Part shown: in pieces, positions 8,075 to 18,024 of the stretch
Layout: every line of letters begins with the position of its first letter
How positions within the stretch are numbered: position 1 is the stretch's first letter
Assembly: GCA_017302215.1 (NCBI GenBank)
Contig: JAFLDX010000011.1
Coordinates: 1 to 32,933 of the forward strand
From: Lysobacterales bacterium
GTDB taxonomy: Bacteria; Pseudomonadota; Gammaproteobacteria; Xanthomonadales; Rhodanobacteraceae
Direction of reading: 5' to 3'
Length of the DNA: 32,933 nucleotides
Notes under the pieces: model-generated
Databases searched by the model: none
What the model saw: only the letters and a program-made list of their open reading frames with translations
Told to the model about the DNA's origin: nothing
Position numbers and translations under genes: made by a program

Positions 8075-8647
8075 ATGTCCCTCGATCTCCTCGAACGCCG
8101 CCTGTCGGTACCGTCGCGCCAGCTCGGCGCGCCCGGTCCCGATCAGGCGCAGCTCGAAGCCCTGCTGACGGCGGCGATCCGCGTGCCGGACCACGGACGA
8201 CTCACTCCGTACCGCCTGCTCGTCGTGCGCGGCGATGCGCGCGTGCGCCTCGGCGCGGAGATGGCCGCGATCCATGCGCGCAACGAGCCCGATGCACCGG
8301 CCGCTGCGCTGGCGAAGGATCGCGAGCGCTTCAATGCGGCGCCGCTCGTCGTGATCGTGATCGCGCGCACGACGGCGGGGCACAAGGTACCGCTGCAGGA
8401 GCAGCTGCTTTCGGCCGGCTGCGTCGCCTACAACCTGCTGCTCGGCGCGCAAGCGCTCGGCTTCGGCGCGCAATGGCTGACCGGCTGGTCGGCCTATGAC
8501 GCCGACGTCGCGCGCCTGTTCGGCCTCGCCGGCAACGAGAGTGTGGTCGGCTTCGTGCACATCGGATCGATCCGCGAGCCGGCGAGCGAGCATGCGCGCG
8601 CACCGCTGGCCGACGTGCTCGGTGAATGGTCCGGTCCGCCATCGTGA
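8075..8647 (+). CDS. Nitroreductase family protein (YdjA-like)
   Basis: A 190-residue flavoprotein of the small nitroreductase branch. The N-terminal FMN-binding region reads AAIRVPDHGRLTPYRLLVV, close to the PDHG..PWRF pattern of YdjA-like enzymes. The later CVAYNLLLGAQALGFGAQWLTGW motif is also typical. These enzymes use NAD(P)H to reduce nitro groups or quinones; the natural substrate is usually unknown. CGGAG lies about ten bases before ATG 8075. The end overlaps the exonuclease gene by 22 bases if that gene uses ATG 8626, or by four (GTGA) if it uses GTG 8644, so the two are probably cotranscribed. Confidence 0.87.
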   Translation: MSLDLLERRLSVPSRQLGAPGPDQAQLEALLTAAIRVPDHGRLTPYRLLVVRGDARVRLGAEMAAIHARNEPDAPAAALAKDRERFNAAPLVVIVIARTTAGHKVPLQEQLLSAGCVAYNLLLGAQALGFGAQWLTGWSAYDADVARLFGLAGNESVVGFVHIGSIREPASEHARAPLADVLGEWSGPPS

Positions 8648-9531
8648 AGGACAGGGTTCACCTGGTCGATGCCAGCCTGTACATCTTCCGCGCCTGGCAC
8701 TCGATCCCGAACGATTTCACCGATGTCGACGGCCACCCGGTCAATGCCGTGCACGGTTTCACGCGCTTCCTGCTCGACCTGCTCGAGCGCGAGCAGCCGA
8801 GCCATGCCGCGATCGCCTTCGACGAATCGCTGACGAGCTCGTTCCGCAACGCCATCTACCCGCAGTACAAGGCCAACCGCGCGCTGCCGCCGGCCGAACT
8901 CGAACGCCAGTTCGCCTACTGCCGCGAAATCGCGGCCGCACTCGGCCTCACCGTCCTCACCGACACGCGCTTCGAGGCCGACGACCTGATCGGCAGCGCG
9001 ATCGAGGCGCTGTCCGGGCTCGATTGCGGCGCCGTGATCGTTTCGGCCGACAAGGATTTCGGCCAGCTCGTCGGCGAACGCGTCGAGCAATGGGACTTCG
9101 CGCGCGGCCAGCGCTGGGATGCGCAGGGAGTCAAGCAGCGCCTCGGCGTGCGCCCGGACCAGGTCGCCGACTACCTCGCCCTGACGGGCGACGCGATCGA
9201 CAACATCCCGGGCGTTCCGGGCATCGGCGCGAAGACCGCGGCGATCCTGCTCGCCCACTTCGACACGCTCGAAGCGCTGATCGAGCGCGCCGACGAGGTC
9301 GCCTTCCTGCGCATGCGCGGATCGGCGGCCGCGGCGATGCGCCTGCGCGAGCATGCCGCGCTCGCGCGCCTGTCGCGTCGCCTCACCGTGATCGCGCGCG
9401 ATGCGCCGGTGCCGACTTCGCTCGAAGCCTACCGACGCGGCGCTCTCGACGACGGCGTGACCGGACGGCTGTTCGACCGCCTGCGCCTCGGACCGATGAC
9501 GCGCGCGCGGGTCCGCGCGCTGGCCGGCTGA
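8626..9531 (+). CDS. 5'-3' exonuclease (PolA N-terminal/ExoIX-like)
   Basis: This protein of about 300 residues matches the stand-alone 5'-nuclease domain related to the N-terminus of DNA polymerase I. Metal-binding acidic residues appear in HLVDASLYIFRAWHS, IAFDESLTSSFRNAIYPQYK, FEADDLIGSAIE and IVSADKDFGQLV. A helix-hairpin-helix follows, with ALTGDAIDNIPGVPGIGAKT. It probably processes flaps or 5' ends during DNA repair or replication. Two starts are possible, ATG 8626 or GTG 8644; the latter removes six residues and gives a GTGA stop-start overlap. It converges on the beta-propeller gene with only five bases between stops. Confidence 0.88.
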   Translation: MVRSAIVKDRVHLVDASLYIFRAWHSIPNDFTDVDGHPVNAVHGFTRFLLDLLEREQPSHAAIAFDESLTSSFRNAIYPQYKANRALPPAELERQFAYCREIAAALGLTVLTDTRFEADDLIGSAIEALSGLDCGAVIVSADKDFGQLVGERVEQWDFARGQRWDAQGVKQRLGVRPDQVADYLALTGDAIDNIPGVPGIGAKTAAILLAHFDTLEALIERADEVAFLRMRGSAAAAMRLREHAALARLSRRLTVIARDAPVPTSLEAYRRGALDDGVTGRLFDRLRLGPMTRARVRALAG

Positions 9532-9536
9532 GCCGG

Positions 9537-11066
9537 TCAGTCACCCTTCTTGTCGTCGCTCTTCTTCGTTTCCGGCGTTTCCGGCTCGACGCGCGGCTCC
9601 GGACCGTCCATCAGGCTCGGCTTCGTCTGCATGAGCTTCTTGCCTTCGTCGAGCGGCGCGGCGCGCACCGGCATGACCGACGTGTTGATCCCGGTCTGCC
9701 CCCACGCGAACCGCAGGTCGCTCTCGAACACCTTGACCGGCTCCGGGACGGCGTCCTGCTTCAGGTCGCCGTATTGGCCATAGAGGTTGCGCTGGCTGTT
9801 GGCGATGAAATAGAGCTTGTCGCCCGCAACCGCACCGTAGGTCGGCAGCTTGAATTCGGGGCGCGCCACGTCGAGCGGCATCACGCGCGTGATCTTCGAG
9901 CCTTCGGGGGACAGGGTCAGCCGCATGACACGCTGCGGTCGCATGCCGTTCTCGATCGCGACCAGCGTGCCGTCATACCAGTACAGGCCGTCGATGCCTC
10001 CGAGGGCGAGGCTGGCCGGGTTGTACTCGACCGCGAATCCCTTGCCGGTCGCGAGATGGATGCCGAAGATGCCGAGCATGTAGTCGGCGAAGTAGAGCAA
10101 CTTGCCGTCGTCGCTGACGGCGAGGCCACGCAGGCTCTTGAGATTGGGATCTGCAGCGACGACCTTGAGCGCGTCACCGTCGACGCGATAGATGACGTTG
10201 CGCCGGCCGTCGGCGACGAACATCTGGCCGCCCTTGCCGACCGTGATCGAGGTGAGCGTGTGCGTACCTTCGCCGGGTGCGAGGTAGCGCGCCAGGAACT
10301 TCCCGCTCGAAAGCTGGAACTTGAACACCGCAGACTTGCCGAGATCCGCCTCGCTGAACCCGCGGAAGTAGGTGGACGCCGCAGCTGCCACGTAGAGCAG
10401 GTCGCGCGGAGCATCCGCGGCGAGCGCGTAGACGCCCCACAGCCCGTTCGTGGCATCGGGCTGGATGAAGGGCTTGAGCTTGCCGTCCTTCGACACGAGC
10501 TGGATCGAGCCGTCACGCGCGCTGCCGACGAGCAGCTGTTGGCGCTTCGGATCCCATGCCAGCGATTCGTACAGGGTGTCGCCCTTCGGCAGCTCGAAGG
10601 CCAGCTTGCCCTCACCGAACGGGGCCATGTTGGCCTTGAGGCTCTGTGAGAGGTATTGCCAAAGTTCGGTATCGGCCACCTTCTCGAAGCGCTTGTCGTT
10701 GACGAGGTCGATGCCGTAGCCCTGCTCCTTCATCTTGAGCAGGATGTCGTAGGTCTTGGTCTTGTCGCCCTTGCGCGCGTGCAGCGCGGCGAGCGCGAAC
10801 GCATAGTCGCCCGAGTTCGGGAACAGCGCGTAAAGGCGCTCGTAGGTCCAGGTCAGGCGCTCGCCGTCGCCGATCTTGGCGTAGCCGGCGGCCATCCGCT
10901 GCAGGACGGAGAGATCCGCGATCTCGTCGATCTCCTGCTTGCTCAGCTGGCGCACGTCGCGTGTCGCCTGCGCCTCGCCGGCCGCCTGTCCGGCCGGCGC
11001 CTGCGCCTGCAGGCAGGTTGCGGCCGCCAGCAGCGCCAGGCAGAACAGGAGTCGCTTGATCTTCAT
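9537..11066 (-). CDS. Exported beta-propeller-like protein
   Basis: A 509-residue protein starting at ATG 11066, chosen because MKIKRLLFCLALLAAATCL is a clear signal peptide; the frame is open upstream but that part is out-of-character sequence. After the signal (cleavage near AQA) comes a helical part with tetratricopeptide-like spacing (about 45-130). A repeated beta-rich region follows, with NHL/SMP-30-like strands such as GGQMFVADGRRNVIYRVDG and VSDDGKLLYFADYMLGI. The last 30 residues are rich in P, E, K and D. It is probably periplasmic and ligand-binding or lactonase-like; no catalytic residues could be assigned. It diverges from the NUDIX gene. Confidence 0.7.
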   Translation of the reverse strand: MKIKRLLFCLALLAAATCLQAQAPAGQAAGEAQATRDVRQLSKQEIDEIADLSVLQRMAAGYAKIGDGERLTWTYERLYALFPNSGDYAFALAALHARKGDKTKTYDILLKMKEQGYGIDLVNDKRFEKVADTELWQYLSQSLKANMAPFGEGKLAFELPKGDTLYESLAWDPKRQQLLVGSARDGSIQLVSKDGKLKPFIQPDATNGLWGVYALAADAPRDLLYVAAAASTYFRGFSEADLGKSAVFKFQLSSGKFLARYLAPGEGTHTLTSITVGKGGQMFVADGRRNVIYRVDGDALKVVAADPNLKSLRGLAVSDDGKLLYFADYMLGIFGIHLATGKGFAVEYNPASLALGGIDGLYWYDGTLVAIENGMRPQRVMRLTLSPEGSKITRVMPLDVARPEFKLPTYGAVAGDKLYFIANSQRNLYGQYGDLKQDAVPEPVKVFESDLRFAWGQTGINTSVMPVRAAPLDEGKKLMQTKPSLMDGPEPRVEPETPETKKSDDKKGD

Positions 11067-11144
11067 CGGGGGAACCTTGGATGCTTGCGGGATTCGCGCG
11101 AAGCAGACCCTTCGCGCCCGGAAAAGTTCGGGAAGCCGCCTAAG

Positions 11145-11684
11145 ATGAACGAAACGACCACGCTTTGCAACGGAACCTGGCTGCGCCTCATGAAGCGCGG
11201 ACGCTGGGAATTCGCCGAACGCACGAATCCGGGTGGCGGGGTCATGATCATCGCGGTCACGCCCGACGACAATGTCCTGTTCGTCGAGCAGTTCCGGCCG
11301 GCGCTCGAATGCCGCACGATCGAGATGCCGGCAGGCCTGGTCGGCGACCGCTCCGACAGCCGCGACGAGGACGCGATCGCGGCAGCGCACCGCGAGCTGA
11401 TCGAGGAGACCGGCTACGCCGCCGGCCGCATCGACTTCATCATGGCCGGTCCGACCTCGGCCGGCATGAGCAACGAGATCCTCGCCTTCGTGCGTGCGCG
11501 CGACCTGAGCCGGGTCGAGGCCGGTGGCGGCGACGAAACCGAGGACATCCTCGTGCACGAGATCCCGCGCCGCGACGCGGCGCGCTGGCTCGTGCGCAAG
11601 ATGGCCGATGGCTATTCGGTCGACCCGAAGATGTTCGCCGGCATGTACTTCCTCGACAACGAGCCGATCATGCGCGGCAGCTGA
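11145..11684 (+). CDS. NUDIX hydrolase, ADP-ribose pyrophosphatase-like
   Basis: A 179-residue protein with a NUDIX box ending AAHRELIEETGYAAG, preceded by EMPAGLVGD. The spacing between the first glycine and glutamate appears slightly longer than the canonical G-x5-E. The N-terminal beta strands (VMIIAVTPDDNVLFVEQFRP) and the GMSNEIL segment resemble the NudF branch, which cleaves ADP-ribose or related nucleoside diphosphates using magnesium. ATG 11145 was chosen by homologous start; the frame is open further upstream in sequence antisense to the propeller gene. It converges on the MAPEG gene with 14 bases between. Confidence 0.85.
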   Translation: MNETTTLCNGTWLRLMKRGRWEFAERTNPGGGVMIIAVTPDDNVLFVEQFRPALECRTIEMPAGLVGDRSDSRDEDAIAAAHRELIEETGYAAGRIDFIMAGPTSAGMSNEILAFVRARDLSRVEAGGGDETEDILVHEIPRRDAARWLVRKMADGYSVDPKMFAGMYFLDNEPIMRGS

Positions 11685-11698
11685 CGCACCCCACGCGC

Positions 11699-12094
11699 TC
11701 AGGCCAGCGCGACGACGAGGTGTCGCCACAGCAGCAGCACCGCCATCGCGGTGATCGCAAGCGCGCTGAGGACGATGCCGAGTGCACGACCGGTGCTGAT
11801 CTTCGATGTCTTCGACAGGCCGAAGGCATGCAGCACGCGGCCGACGACGAGGGTGATGCCGAAGGCGTGCACGAGCACGGGCGTGGTCTGGTCGAGCTCG
11901 AGGATCAGCAGCAGGATCAGTCCGATCGGAACGTACTCGACGGCATTCGCATGCGCGCGCACGCGCTTGGCCAGTTCGTGGTCGCCCCCGTCGCCGATGC
12001 CGACGCCGGCGGTCTTGCGGCGCAGCATCACGCGCACCGCGAGGAAGATGATCAGCAGCGCGGCGAGCGCGGCGTACAGTCCGGTGATGCGCAT
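11699..12094 (-). CDS. MAPEG family membrane protein
   Basis: A 131-residue protein with four predicted membrane helices. It contains the MAPEG-type motif KRVRAHANAVEYVPIGLILL and the later GRVLHAFGL. MAPEG proteins are small glutathione-related transferases or of unknown function in bacteria (YecN-like). The start is ATG 12094, preceded by GGAG in the 11-base gap after the TMEM43-like gene, so it is the last gene of the long leftward run. The family call is firm; the substrate cannot be told from the sequence. Confidence 0.87.
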   Translation of the reverse strand: MRITGLYAALAALLIIFLAVRVMLRRKTAGVGIGDGGDHELAKRVRAHANAVEYVPIGLILLLILELDQTTPVLVHAFGITLVVGRVLHAFGLSKTSKISTGRALGIVLSALAITAMAVLLLWRHLVVALA

Positions 12095-12105
12095 GGCGTG
12101 CTCCT

Positions 12106-12804
12106 TCAGTCCGGGATCGCGGTGGCGACGAGTGATTGGCCGCGCTGCACTCCGCTCAGCGTGACCACGGCGTCGGTGCTGACCCGAAAGCGCACGCGCA
12201 GGTCGCCGATGGCCGGGTTGGCGATGTCCTCGCCCGAGTACAGCGCGCCGCCATCGTCGCGGAAGATGGCCGCGAGGTTCGGCGGCAGCTCGCCGGCCGA
12301 CGCGGGGCGCGGCCTGGCGGCCACGCCGGCGAGCACGGCCGGCTCGATCGAGAATCCGCGCAGGCGCACCGATGTCGCGGTGAACATGCGGCTGCCGAAC
12401 GGCAGCGTGGCCGGATTGCGGTTGCCGGTCTTCTCCTTGAACGTGCTCGAATCGATCAGGCTGGCCGACCATGCGCCGCGTTGCGCGCAACCATTGGCGA
12501 CACACTGCTCCTGCCACTGGTACATCTCGACGTCGCGCAGCAGCACGGTCGCGTGCGTGGCGATGCGCAGTTCATCGTCGACTGCGCCGGCGTCGAAGGT
12601 CGGCATTCCGGTCACGCTGACGCGAAGACCCTCGTTGGACGGGTCCGGCGCATCGACCGCTTTAGCGCCCGCGGCGGTCGCCGCGTCGCCGGCCGGACCG
12701 CGCAGCGCCCACCAGGTGGTGCCGGCGGCGAGGACGATCACGCCGATCGCGGCCAGCGCGACGGCACGCATGCCACTGCCGCCCATGCCGGCCGGCTCGC
12801 TCAC
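12106..12804 (-). CDS. TMEM43-like membrane-anchored protein
   Basis: A 232-residue protein with one N-terminal membrane segment (about residues 12-34) and a periplasmic part. VLLRDVEMYQWQEQ, then WSASLIDSSTFKEKTGN and FGSRMFTATSVRLRGFSI, resemble the conserved core of TMEM43/LUMA-family proteins. Those proteins are normally about 400 residues with several C-terminal helices, which are missing here; no frameshifted continuation is evident. Start is GTG 12804, overlapping the DUF4920 stop as GTGA, so translation is coupled. Function in bacteria is unknown. The family resemblance is from memory and should be treated as moderate. Confidence 0.6.
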   Translation of the reverse strand: MSEPAGMGGSGMRAVALAAIGVIVLAAGTTWWALRGPAGDAATAAGAKAVDAPDPSNEGLRVSVTGMPTFDAGAVDDELRIATHATVLLRDVEMYQWQEQCVANGCAQRGAWSASLIDSSTFKEKTGNRNPATLPFGSRMFTATSVRLRGFSIEPAVLAGVAARPRPASAGELPPNLAAIFRDDGGALYSGEDIANPAIGDLRVRFRVSTDAVVTLSGVQRGQSLVATAIPD

Positions 12805-13307
12805 TGCGCGCCCTGGATCAGCACCGACAAGGCATCGATGTTGAGTTCGCGCTCGGCCGGAGCGGTCGCGCCATCCTTGCGCAGGTGCTCGATCTCGGCC
12901 GCGCTGAACACCTTCTCGGACAAGGTGCCGTAGACCACCGCCGGCCCCTTCGAGGTGGTCGGCACGCCGAACGCGTGCTCATGCATGGCGACGCGCGCAT
13001 AGCCACCGTCCGTGCCGGTCAGCACGAGCCAGCACCCCTTCTTGCGGCAGACCTGGGTGATCTCGCCCTTGAACGCGAGCGCGTTGCCGGTGTAGGCGGA
13101 AGGATTCTTCACGGCGGCGTCGATGCCGATCGCGACCGGCATGTCCTTCGGCAAGGCCGCGCCGTAGACCGCACCGGCCGCCGTGGTCTCGACCGGCACC
13201 GGCGCGGCCGGTTCGCGTTCGTGGCCGGTGGCCGGCGTCTCGTGGTCGTGGGCCAGCGCCGGCGCCGGCGCAGCGAACAGGAAGGTGGCGAGAAAGAGGA
13301 AGCGCAT
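12801..13307 (-). CDS. Exported DUF4920-type protein
   Basis: A 168-residue protein with a signal peptide (MRFLFLATFLFAAPAPALA, probable cleavage before HDHE). A proline/alanine-rich linker follows, then a small domain with EITQVCRKKGCWLVL. The CxxKGCW motif is typical of DUF4920 proteins, small OB-fold-like periplasmic domains that may bind metal or ligand through these cysteines. The histidine-containing HDHE after the signal and the domain's own HEH would suit metal contact, but this is inference. ATG 13307 has GGAG about ten bases upstream. It overlaps the downstream TMEM43-like gene by four bases. Confidence 0.8.
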   Translation of the reverse strand: MRFLFLATFLFAAPAPALAHDHETPATGHEREPAAPVPVETTAAGAVYGAALPKDMPVAIGIDAAVKNPSAYTGNALAFKGEITQVCRKKGCWLVLTGTDGGYARVAMHEHAFGVPTTSKGPAVVYGTLSEKVFSAAEIEHLRKDGATAPAERELNIDALSVLIQGAQ

Positions 13308-13363
13308 CGGGAACTCCGGTTTCCTTGCGGGGACCGCCACGCTGCCAATGCGCGGCGCGGGCG

Positions 13364-14233
13364 TCAAGCCGCCAGCGGCCAGCCGGTCAGGCTCGGCAGC
13401 AGATCGACTGCCGCGTAACGTCCCTTGTCGTCGCGTGCGACGCGGGCCATCGCACAGGCGGTGTCGTGGGTGAAGAACAGGCGCACGCCGCGCGCAAGCT
13501 TGTCGTCGAGGAAGGCCTGCTTCTCGTCGATCAGCAGCTCCGGATAACGGTCGTAGCCCATCGTGATCGGCAGGTGCACCCACGGGCGGCCCGGGATCAG
13601 GTCGGCGCAGAACACGACGCCGCCGCCACGGGCGACGACTTCCGCCAGCATGAGGCCCGGCGTGTGCCCGTCCGAAACCTCGAAACGCACGGCGTCGCCG
13701 AGCGCCTGCGAATGCGTGCCGTCGACCCACTCGAGGCGGCCACTGTCCAGCAACAGCTGCGGCAGTTCGGCGATGAACGAGGCGCGGTCGCGCGGGTGCG
13801 GGTCGAGCGCACGCTCCCAGTGGCGCGCACCGACGACGAACGTCGCATTCGGGAACAGCAGGCGCGGCGGCTCGCCTTCGCGCCATGGCGCGAGCAGTCC
13901 GCCAGCGTGATCGAAATGCAGGTGGGAGAGCACGACGACATCGATGTCGGCGTGGTCGAATCCTGCCGCGGCGAGCGAGTCGAGCAGGACATGGCGTTCC
14001 TCGACGACGCCGTAGCGCTCGCGCAGCTTCGGCTCGAAGAACGCGCCGATGCCGGTCTCGAACAGCACGGTCCTGCCGGCGAGGTCCTCCACGAGCAGGC
14101 AGCGGCAGGCCAGCGGGATGCCGTTGCTCTCGTCGGCTGGCACCCACTTCTGCCAGACCGCCTTCGGCGCGTTGCCGAACATCGCGCCTCCGTCGAGACG
14201 TTGCGAGTTGCCCATCAGCGACCACAGCTTCAT
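13364..14233 (-). CDS. Metallo-beta-lactamase-fold hydrolase
   Basis: A 289-residue cytosolic MBL-fold enzyme. The dinuclear-zinc motif HLHFDH is at residues 104-109 ([15 protein letters not shown]). Later ligands are in [20 protein letters not shown] and LFFTHDTAC. The fold hydrolyses thioesters, lactones or phosphoesters; MBL proteins of this length beginning [16 protein letters not shown] are common in Lysobacterales, but no substrate is assigned. The start lies four bases after the gamma-glutamyltransferase stop, so the two genes are cotranscribed. A glutathione-related role (glyoxalase-like thioester cleavage) is possible from the neighbour but unproven. Confidence 0.85.
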   Translation of the reverse strand: MKLWSLMGNSQRLDGGAMFGNAPKAVWQKWVPADESNGIPLACRCLLVEDLAGRTVLFETGIGAFFEPKLRERYGVVEERHVLLDSLAAAGFDHADIDVVVLSHLHFDHAGGLLAPWREGEPPRLLFPNATFVVGARHWERALDPHPRDRASFIAELPQLLLDSGRLEWVDGTHSQALGDAVRFEVSDGHTPGLMLAEVVARGGGVVFCADLIPGRPWVHLPITMGYDRYPELLIDEKQAFLDDKLARGVRLFFTHDTACAMARVARDDKGRYAAVDLLPSLTGWPLAA

Positions 14234-14237
14234 CGCA

Positions 14238-15977
14238 TCACCTCACGTCGGCGCGGCTCGATTCCTCGCGCGGATCGGACCCCGCGCCCACCGTGTTCGT
14301 GCGCCGGTTCCAGCCGACCATGTTCATCAGGCCCCAGGTGCGCTCGCCCTCGTTGACCACATGGCCCATGTCGGTGAGTGCCTTGGTCTCGTCGCGCGTG
14401 AACGCGCGCGGTTCCGCCGAGACCACGTCGGGCAGGTACTGGTGGTGGTAGCGCGGACGCGCGACGACATCCTTCGGCTCGTCGCCATCGAGATAGGCGA
14501 GGATGCCTTCGAGCACCATCGTGATGATGCGGCTGCCGCCCGGCGTGCCGATCACGCCGACGCGGTCCTCGCCGATGACGAAACTCGGCGTCATCGACGA
14601 CAGCGGGCGACGCCCGCTCTTCGGCGCATTCGCCTCGCCACCGACGAGGCCGAACGCATTCGGCTGGCCCGGCAACAGGGCGAAATCGTCCATCTCGTTG
14701 TTGAGCACGAAGCCGGTGCCCTCGACGACGAAGGCCGATCCGAGGGTCAGGTTGACCGTCTTCGTCACGGCGGCGAGGTTGCCGTCGGCATCCATGATCG
14801 AATAATGCGTCGTGTGCTCGCCCTCGGTCGGCGGCATGTAGCCGGGCAGCGCGTCGCTCGACGTCGCCTTCGACGGGTGGATCGAGGCGCGCAGGCCGGC
14901 CGCGTAGAGCGGACTCGTCAGTTCGGCCACCGGCATCTTCACGTAGTCGGGGTCGCCGAGGTATTCGGCCCGATCACGGTAGGCACGACGCATCGCCTCG
15001 ATGGTGAGGTGCACGCGTTCGACACGACTGCGTTGCGCGAGGTCGTAGCCCGACAGGATGTTGAACATCTCGGCGAGCGCGATGCCGCCCGACGAGGGCG
15101 GCGGCGCGGTGACGATGCGCCAGCCGCGATAGTCGAGCGTGATCGGCTCGCGTTCCTTGACGACGTAGGCGGCGAGATCCTCGCGCGTCCAGATGCCGCC
15201 GGCCGCGGCTACCGCGTCGACGAGGCGCCCCGCGAACTCGCCTCGATAAAAGCCCGTCGCGCCATGCTCGGCGATGCGCTCGAGCGTGCTCGCGAGATCC
15301 GGGTTGCTCCACAGGCTGCCCTCGGCCGGGATCTCGCCACCCGGCAGGAACAGCGCCTTGCCGGCCGGCCAGCGCTCGAGCACCGGGCGACGCATGCCGA
15401 TCGAGCGGTTGAAGCGCGAGTAGACCGGAAAGCCTTCGCGCGCGATGCGGATCGCCGGCGCAAGCGACTCGGCCAGCGGCAACTTGCCATAGTGCTTCGC
15501 CAGCCAGTCGTAGGCCGCCGGCTCGCCGGGAATGCCGGACGAGATCGGGCCGTTGATCGACTTGTCGCGGTCGAGCTTGCCGTCGGCGTCGGCCCAGAGC
15601 TCCGAGCGACTCGCCGCCGGCGCGGTCTCGCGTGCATCGAGGAACACGTCGCGCCCGTCGGCCGCCCGGTGCAGCAGGAAGAAGCCGCCGCCGCCGATGC
15701 CCGAACTCTGCGGCTCGACCACCGACAGCACCGAACCGACCGCGATCGCCGCATCGAAGGCGTTGCCACCCTTCGCGATCACCTCGAAACCGGCCTCGGT
15801 GGCCAGCGCGTGCGCACTCGCGATCGCCGCCTTGCCGGGGCGACCGGCGAGGGTCGGAGGCGCCTTCGTCGGGGCTGCCGCGGGCTGCGATTGCGCTTCG
15901 CGCGTCGGCGCCTCGTGCGTGCAACCGGCGAACGCCGCGCACAGCACGACGACGGTAAGGATCGACGACGACCTCAT
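14238..15977 (-). CDS. ggt: Gamma-glutamyltransferase (lipoprotein-type)
   Basis: A 579-residue precursor with a lipoprotein signal ending in a lipobox-like FAGC (Cys19), so it is probably anchored in the periplasm. It has [22 protein letters not shown]-like family sequence near the N-terminus. The autoprocessing site [10 protein letters not shown] has its catalytic threonine near residue 390, becoming the N-terminus of the small subunit. [15 protein letters not shown] forms the active-site loop. The enzyme cleaves glutathione and transfers gamma-glutamyl groups. ATG 15977 overlaps the ferredoxin stop (ATGA). Length and processing site indicate a functional protein. Confidence 0.94.
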   Translation of the reverse strand: MRSSSILTVVVLCAAFAGCTHEAPTREAQSQPAAAPTKAPPTLAGRPGKAAIASAHALATEAGFEVIAKGGNAFDAAIAVGSVLSVVEPQSSGIGGGGFFLLHRAADGRDVFLDARETAPAASRSELWADADGKLDRDKSINGPISSGIPGEPAAYDWLAKHYGKLPLAESLAPAIRIAREGFPVYSRFNRSIGMRRPVLERWPAGKALFLPGGEIPAEGSLWSNPDLASTLERIAEHGATGFYRGEFAGRLVDAVAAAGGIWTREDLAAYVVKEREPITLDYRGWRIVTAPPPSSGGIALAEMFNILSGYDLAQRSRVERVHLTIEAMRRAYRDRAEYLGDPDYVKMPVAELTSPLYAAGLRASIHPSKATSSDALPGYMPPTEGEHTTHYSIMDADGNLAAVTKTVNLTLGSAFVVEGTGFVLNNEMDDFALLPGQPNAFGLVGGEANAPKSGRRPLSSMTPSFVIGEDRVGVIGTPGGSRIITMVLEGILAYLDGDEPKDVVARPRYHHQYLPDVVSAEPRAFTRDETKALTDMGHVVNEGERTWGLMNMVGWNRRTNTVGAGSDPREESSRADVR

Positions 15978-16231
15978 GCGGCTCCCTTGCGCACCAGCGC
16001 TTCGTAGCGCGCCATCAGCTGCTCGCGCGAATCAGGATGGTCCGGGTCGAGCACGATGCACTCGACCGGGCAGACCTCGATGCACTGCGGCACGTCGTAG
16101 TGGCCGACGCATTCGGTGCAGCGCGATGGCGCGATCTCGTAGATCTCGCGCCCGAGCGCGATCGCCGTGTTGGGGCAGACCGGCTCGCAGACGTCGCAGT
16201 TGATGCACTGGTCGGTGATCTTGAGCGCCAT
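15974..16231 (-). CDS. Alvin-type 2[4Fe-4S] ferredoxin (YfhL-like)
   Basis: An 85-residue ferredoxin. The first cluster motif is CINCDVCEPVCP (C-x2-C-x2-C-x3-C-P). The second is CTECVGHYDVPQCIEVCP (C-x2-C-x8-C-x3-C-P), with a further cysteine in VECI. The eight-residue loop and C-terminal helix define the Allochromatium-type (Alvin) group, which carries two low-potential clusters. The electron partner is unknown. ATG 16231 was chosen since MALKITDQCINC matches family starts. It follows the lipoprotein gene by 47 bp and overlaps ggt by four bases; the coaD-ferredoxin association is common in related genomes. Confidence 0.93.
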   Translation of the reverse strand: MALKITDQCINCDVCEPVCPNTAIALGREIYEIAPSRCTECVGHYDVPQCIEVCPVECIVLDPDHPDSREQLMARYEALVRKGAA

Positions 16232-16278
16232 GGCCTGCGGGGTGCGCTCGCGCCGAGGCCGGCGCGAGCGCGCGTGCC

Positions 16279-16794
16279 TCATTTCATCTCGGCAAAACGG
16301 TAGCTCGCACCGACCGTGGCCAGTGCCGCCTGCACGCGCTCCGAATCGGCCGGTGCGCCGACGAACAGCACGACGACGTCCTTGAACGTGTTGGCCTGGC
16401 CGTCGGCGAAGGCGTCGACGATGAGGTCGGCGGTGATCTTCGAATCGGGCCCGCCGAAGGCCAGCATGTTGCCGGGCAGCACGCCGCGCGAGATGACCGT
16501 CTGCACGTTGTCGAGCTGGTTGCTGCGGTCGAGCTGGGCCTTGCCGTCGTCGCCGGCCGGCACGAAGTACATGTACGGGCGGTTCGTCTTCACGCCCTGC
16601 ATGTTCTTCATCACGACGTCGGCCAGGTACTTCTTCCATGCCGCGGCATCGGAACCTGCGGCCGGCATCGCGACCGCGGCGGTGGCGGCCGGCGTCGTGG
16701 CGGCAGGCTCGGCGGACTTCTGCTGGTCGCATGCGCCGAGCACGAGGGCCATGACGCCCGCGAGGGCCGCGCCGGCGAGGTTCTTGTTGGTCAT
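16279..16794 (-). CDS. Hypothetical lipoprotein
   Basis: A 171-residue protein with a lipoprotein signal (lipobox LGAC, Cys at about 22) followed by an alanine/proline/threonine-rich linker. The globular part runs from about residue 50, with a conserved-looking RPYMYFVPAGDDGKAQLDR stretch and FKDVVVLFVGAPADSERV near the end. I do not recognise a named family. The sequence suggests a small alpha/beta domain carried in the periplasm. It lies between coaD (13 bp) and the ferredoxin gene (47 bp) and is likely part of the same transcript. Signal and coding bias make the gene credible; function is unknown. Confidence 0.75.
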   Translation of the reverse strand: MTNKNLAGAALAGVMALVLGACDQQKSAEPAATTPAATAAVAMPAAGSDAAAWKKYLADVVMKNMQGVKTNRPYMYFVPAGDDGKAQLDRSNQLDNVQTVISRGVLPGNMLAFGGPDSKITADLIVDAFADGQANTFKDVVVLFVGAPADSERVQAALATVGASYRFAEMK

Positions 16795-16807
16795 GAGCTG
16801 GGACTCC

Positions 16808-17949
<1,142 letters not shown>

Positions 17950-18024
17950 TGCGATATCCCGCCGATGGATTCAGGGCCGCAGTGATAGCATGCCGGCCGC
18001 CGATTTCCCGCATTCGACGATCCG

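Noticed and set aside
8496-10649. 717-codon plus-strand frame
   Set aside because: It runs through the nitroreductase and exonuclease genes out of frame and antisense to the propeller gene; arginine/alanine-rich composition is typical of a wrong frame.
14049-16007. 652-codon plus-strand frame
   Set aside because: Antisense to the MBL-fold and gamma-glutamyltransferase genes, which have clear motifs.
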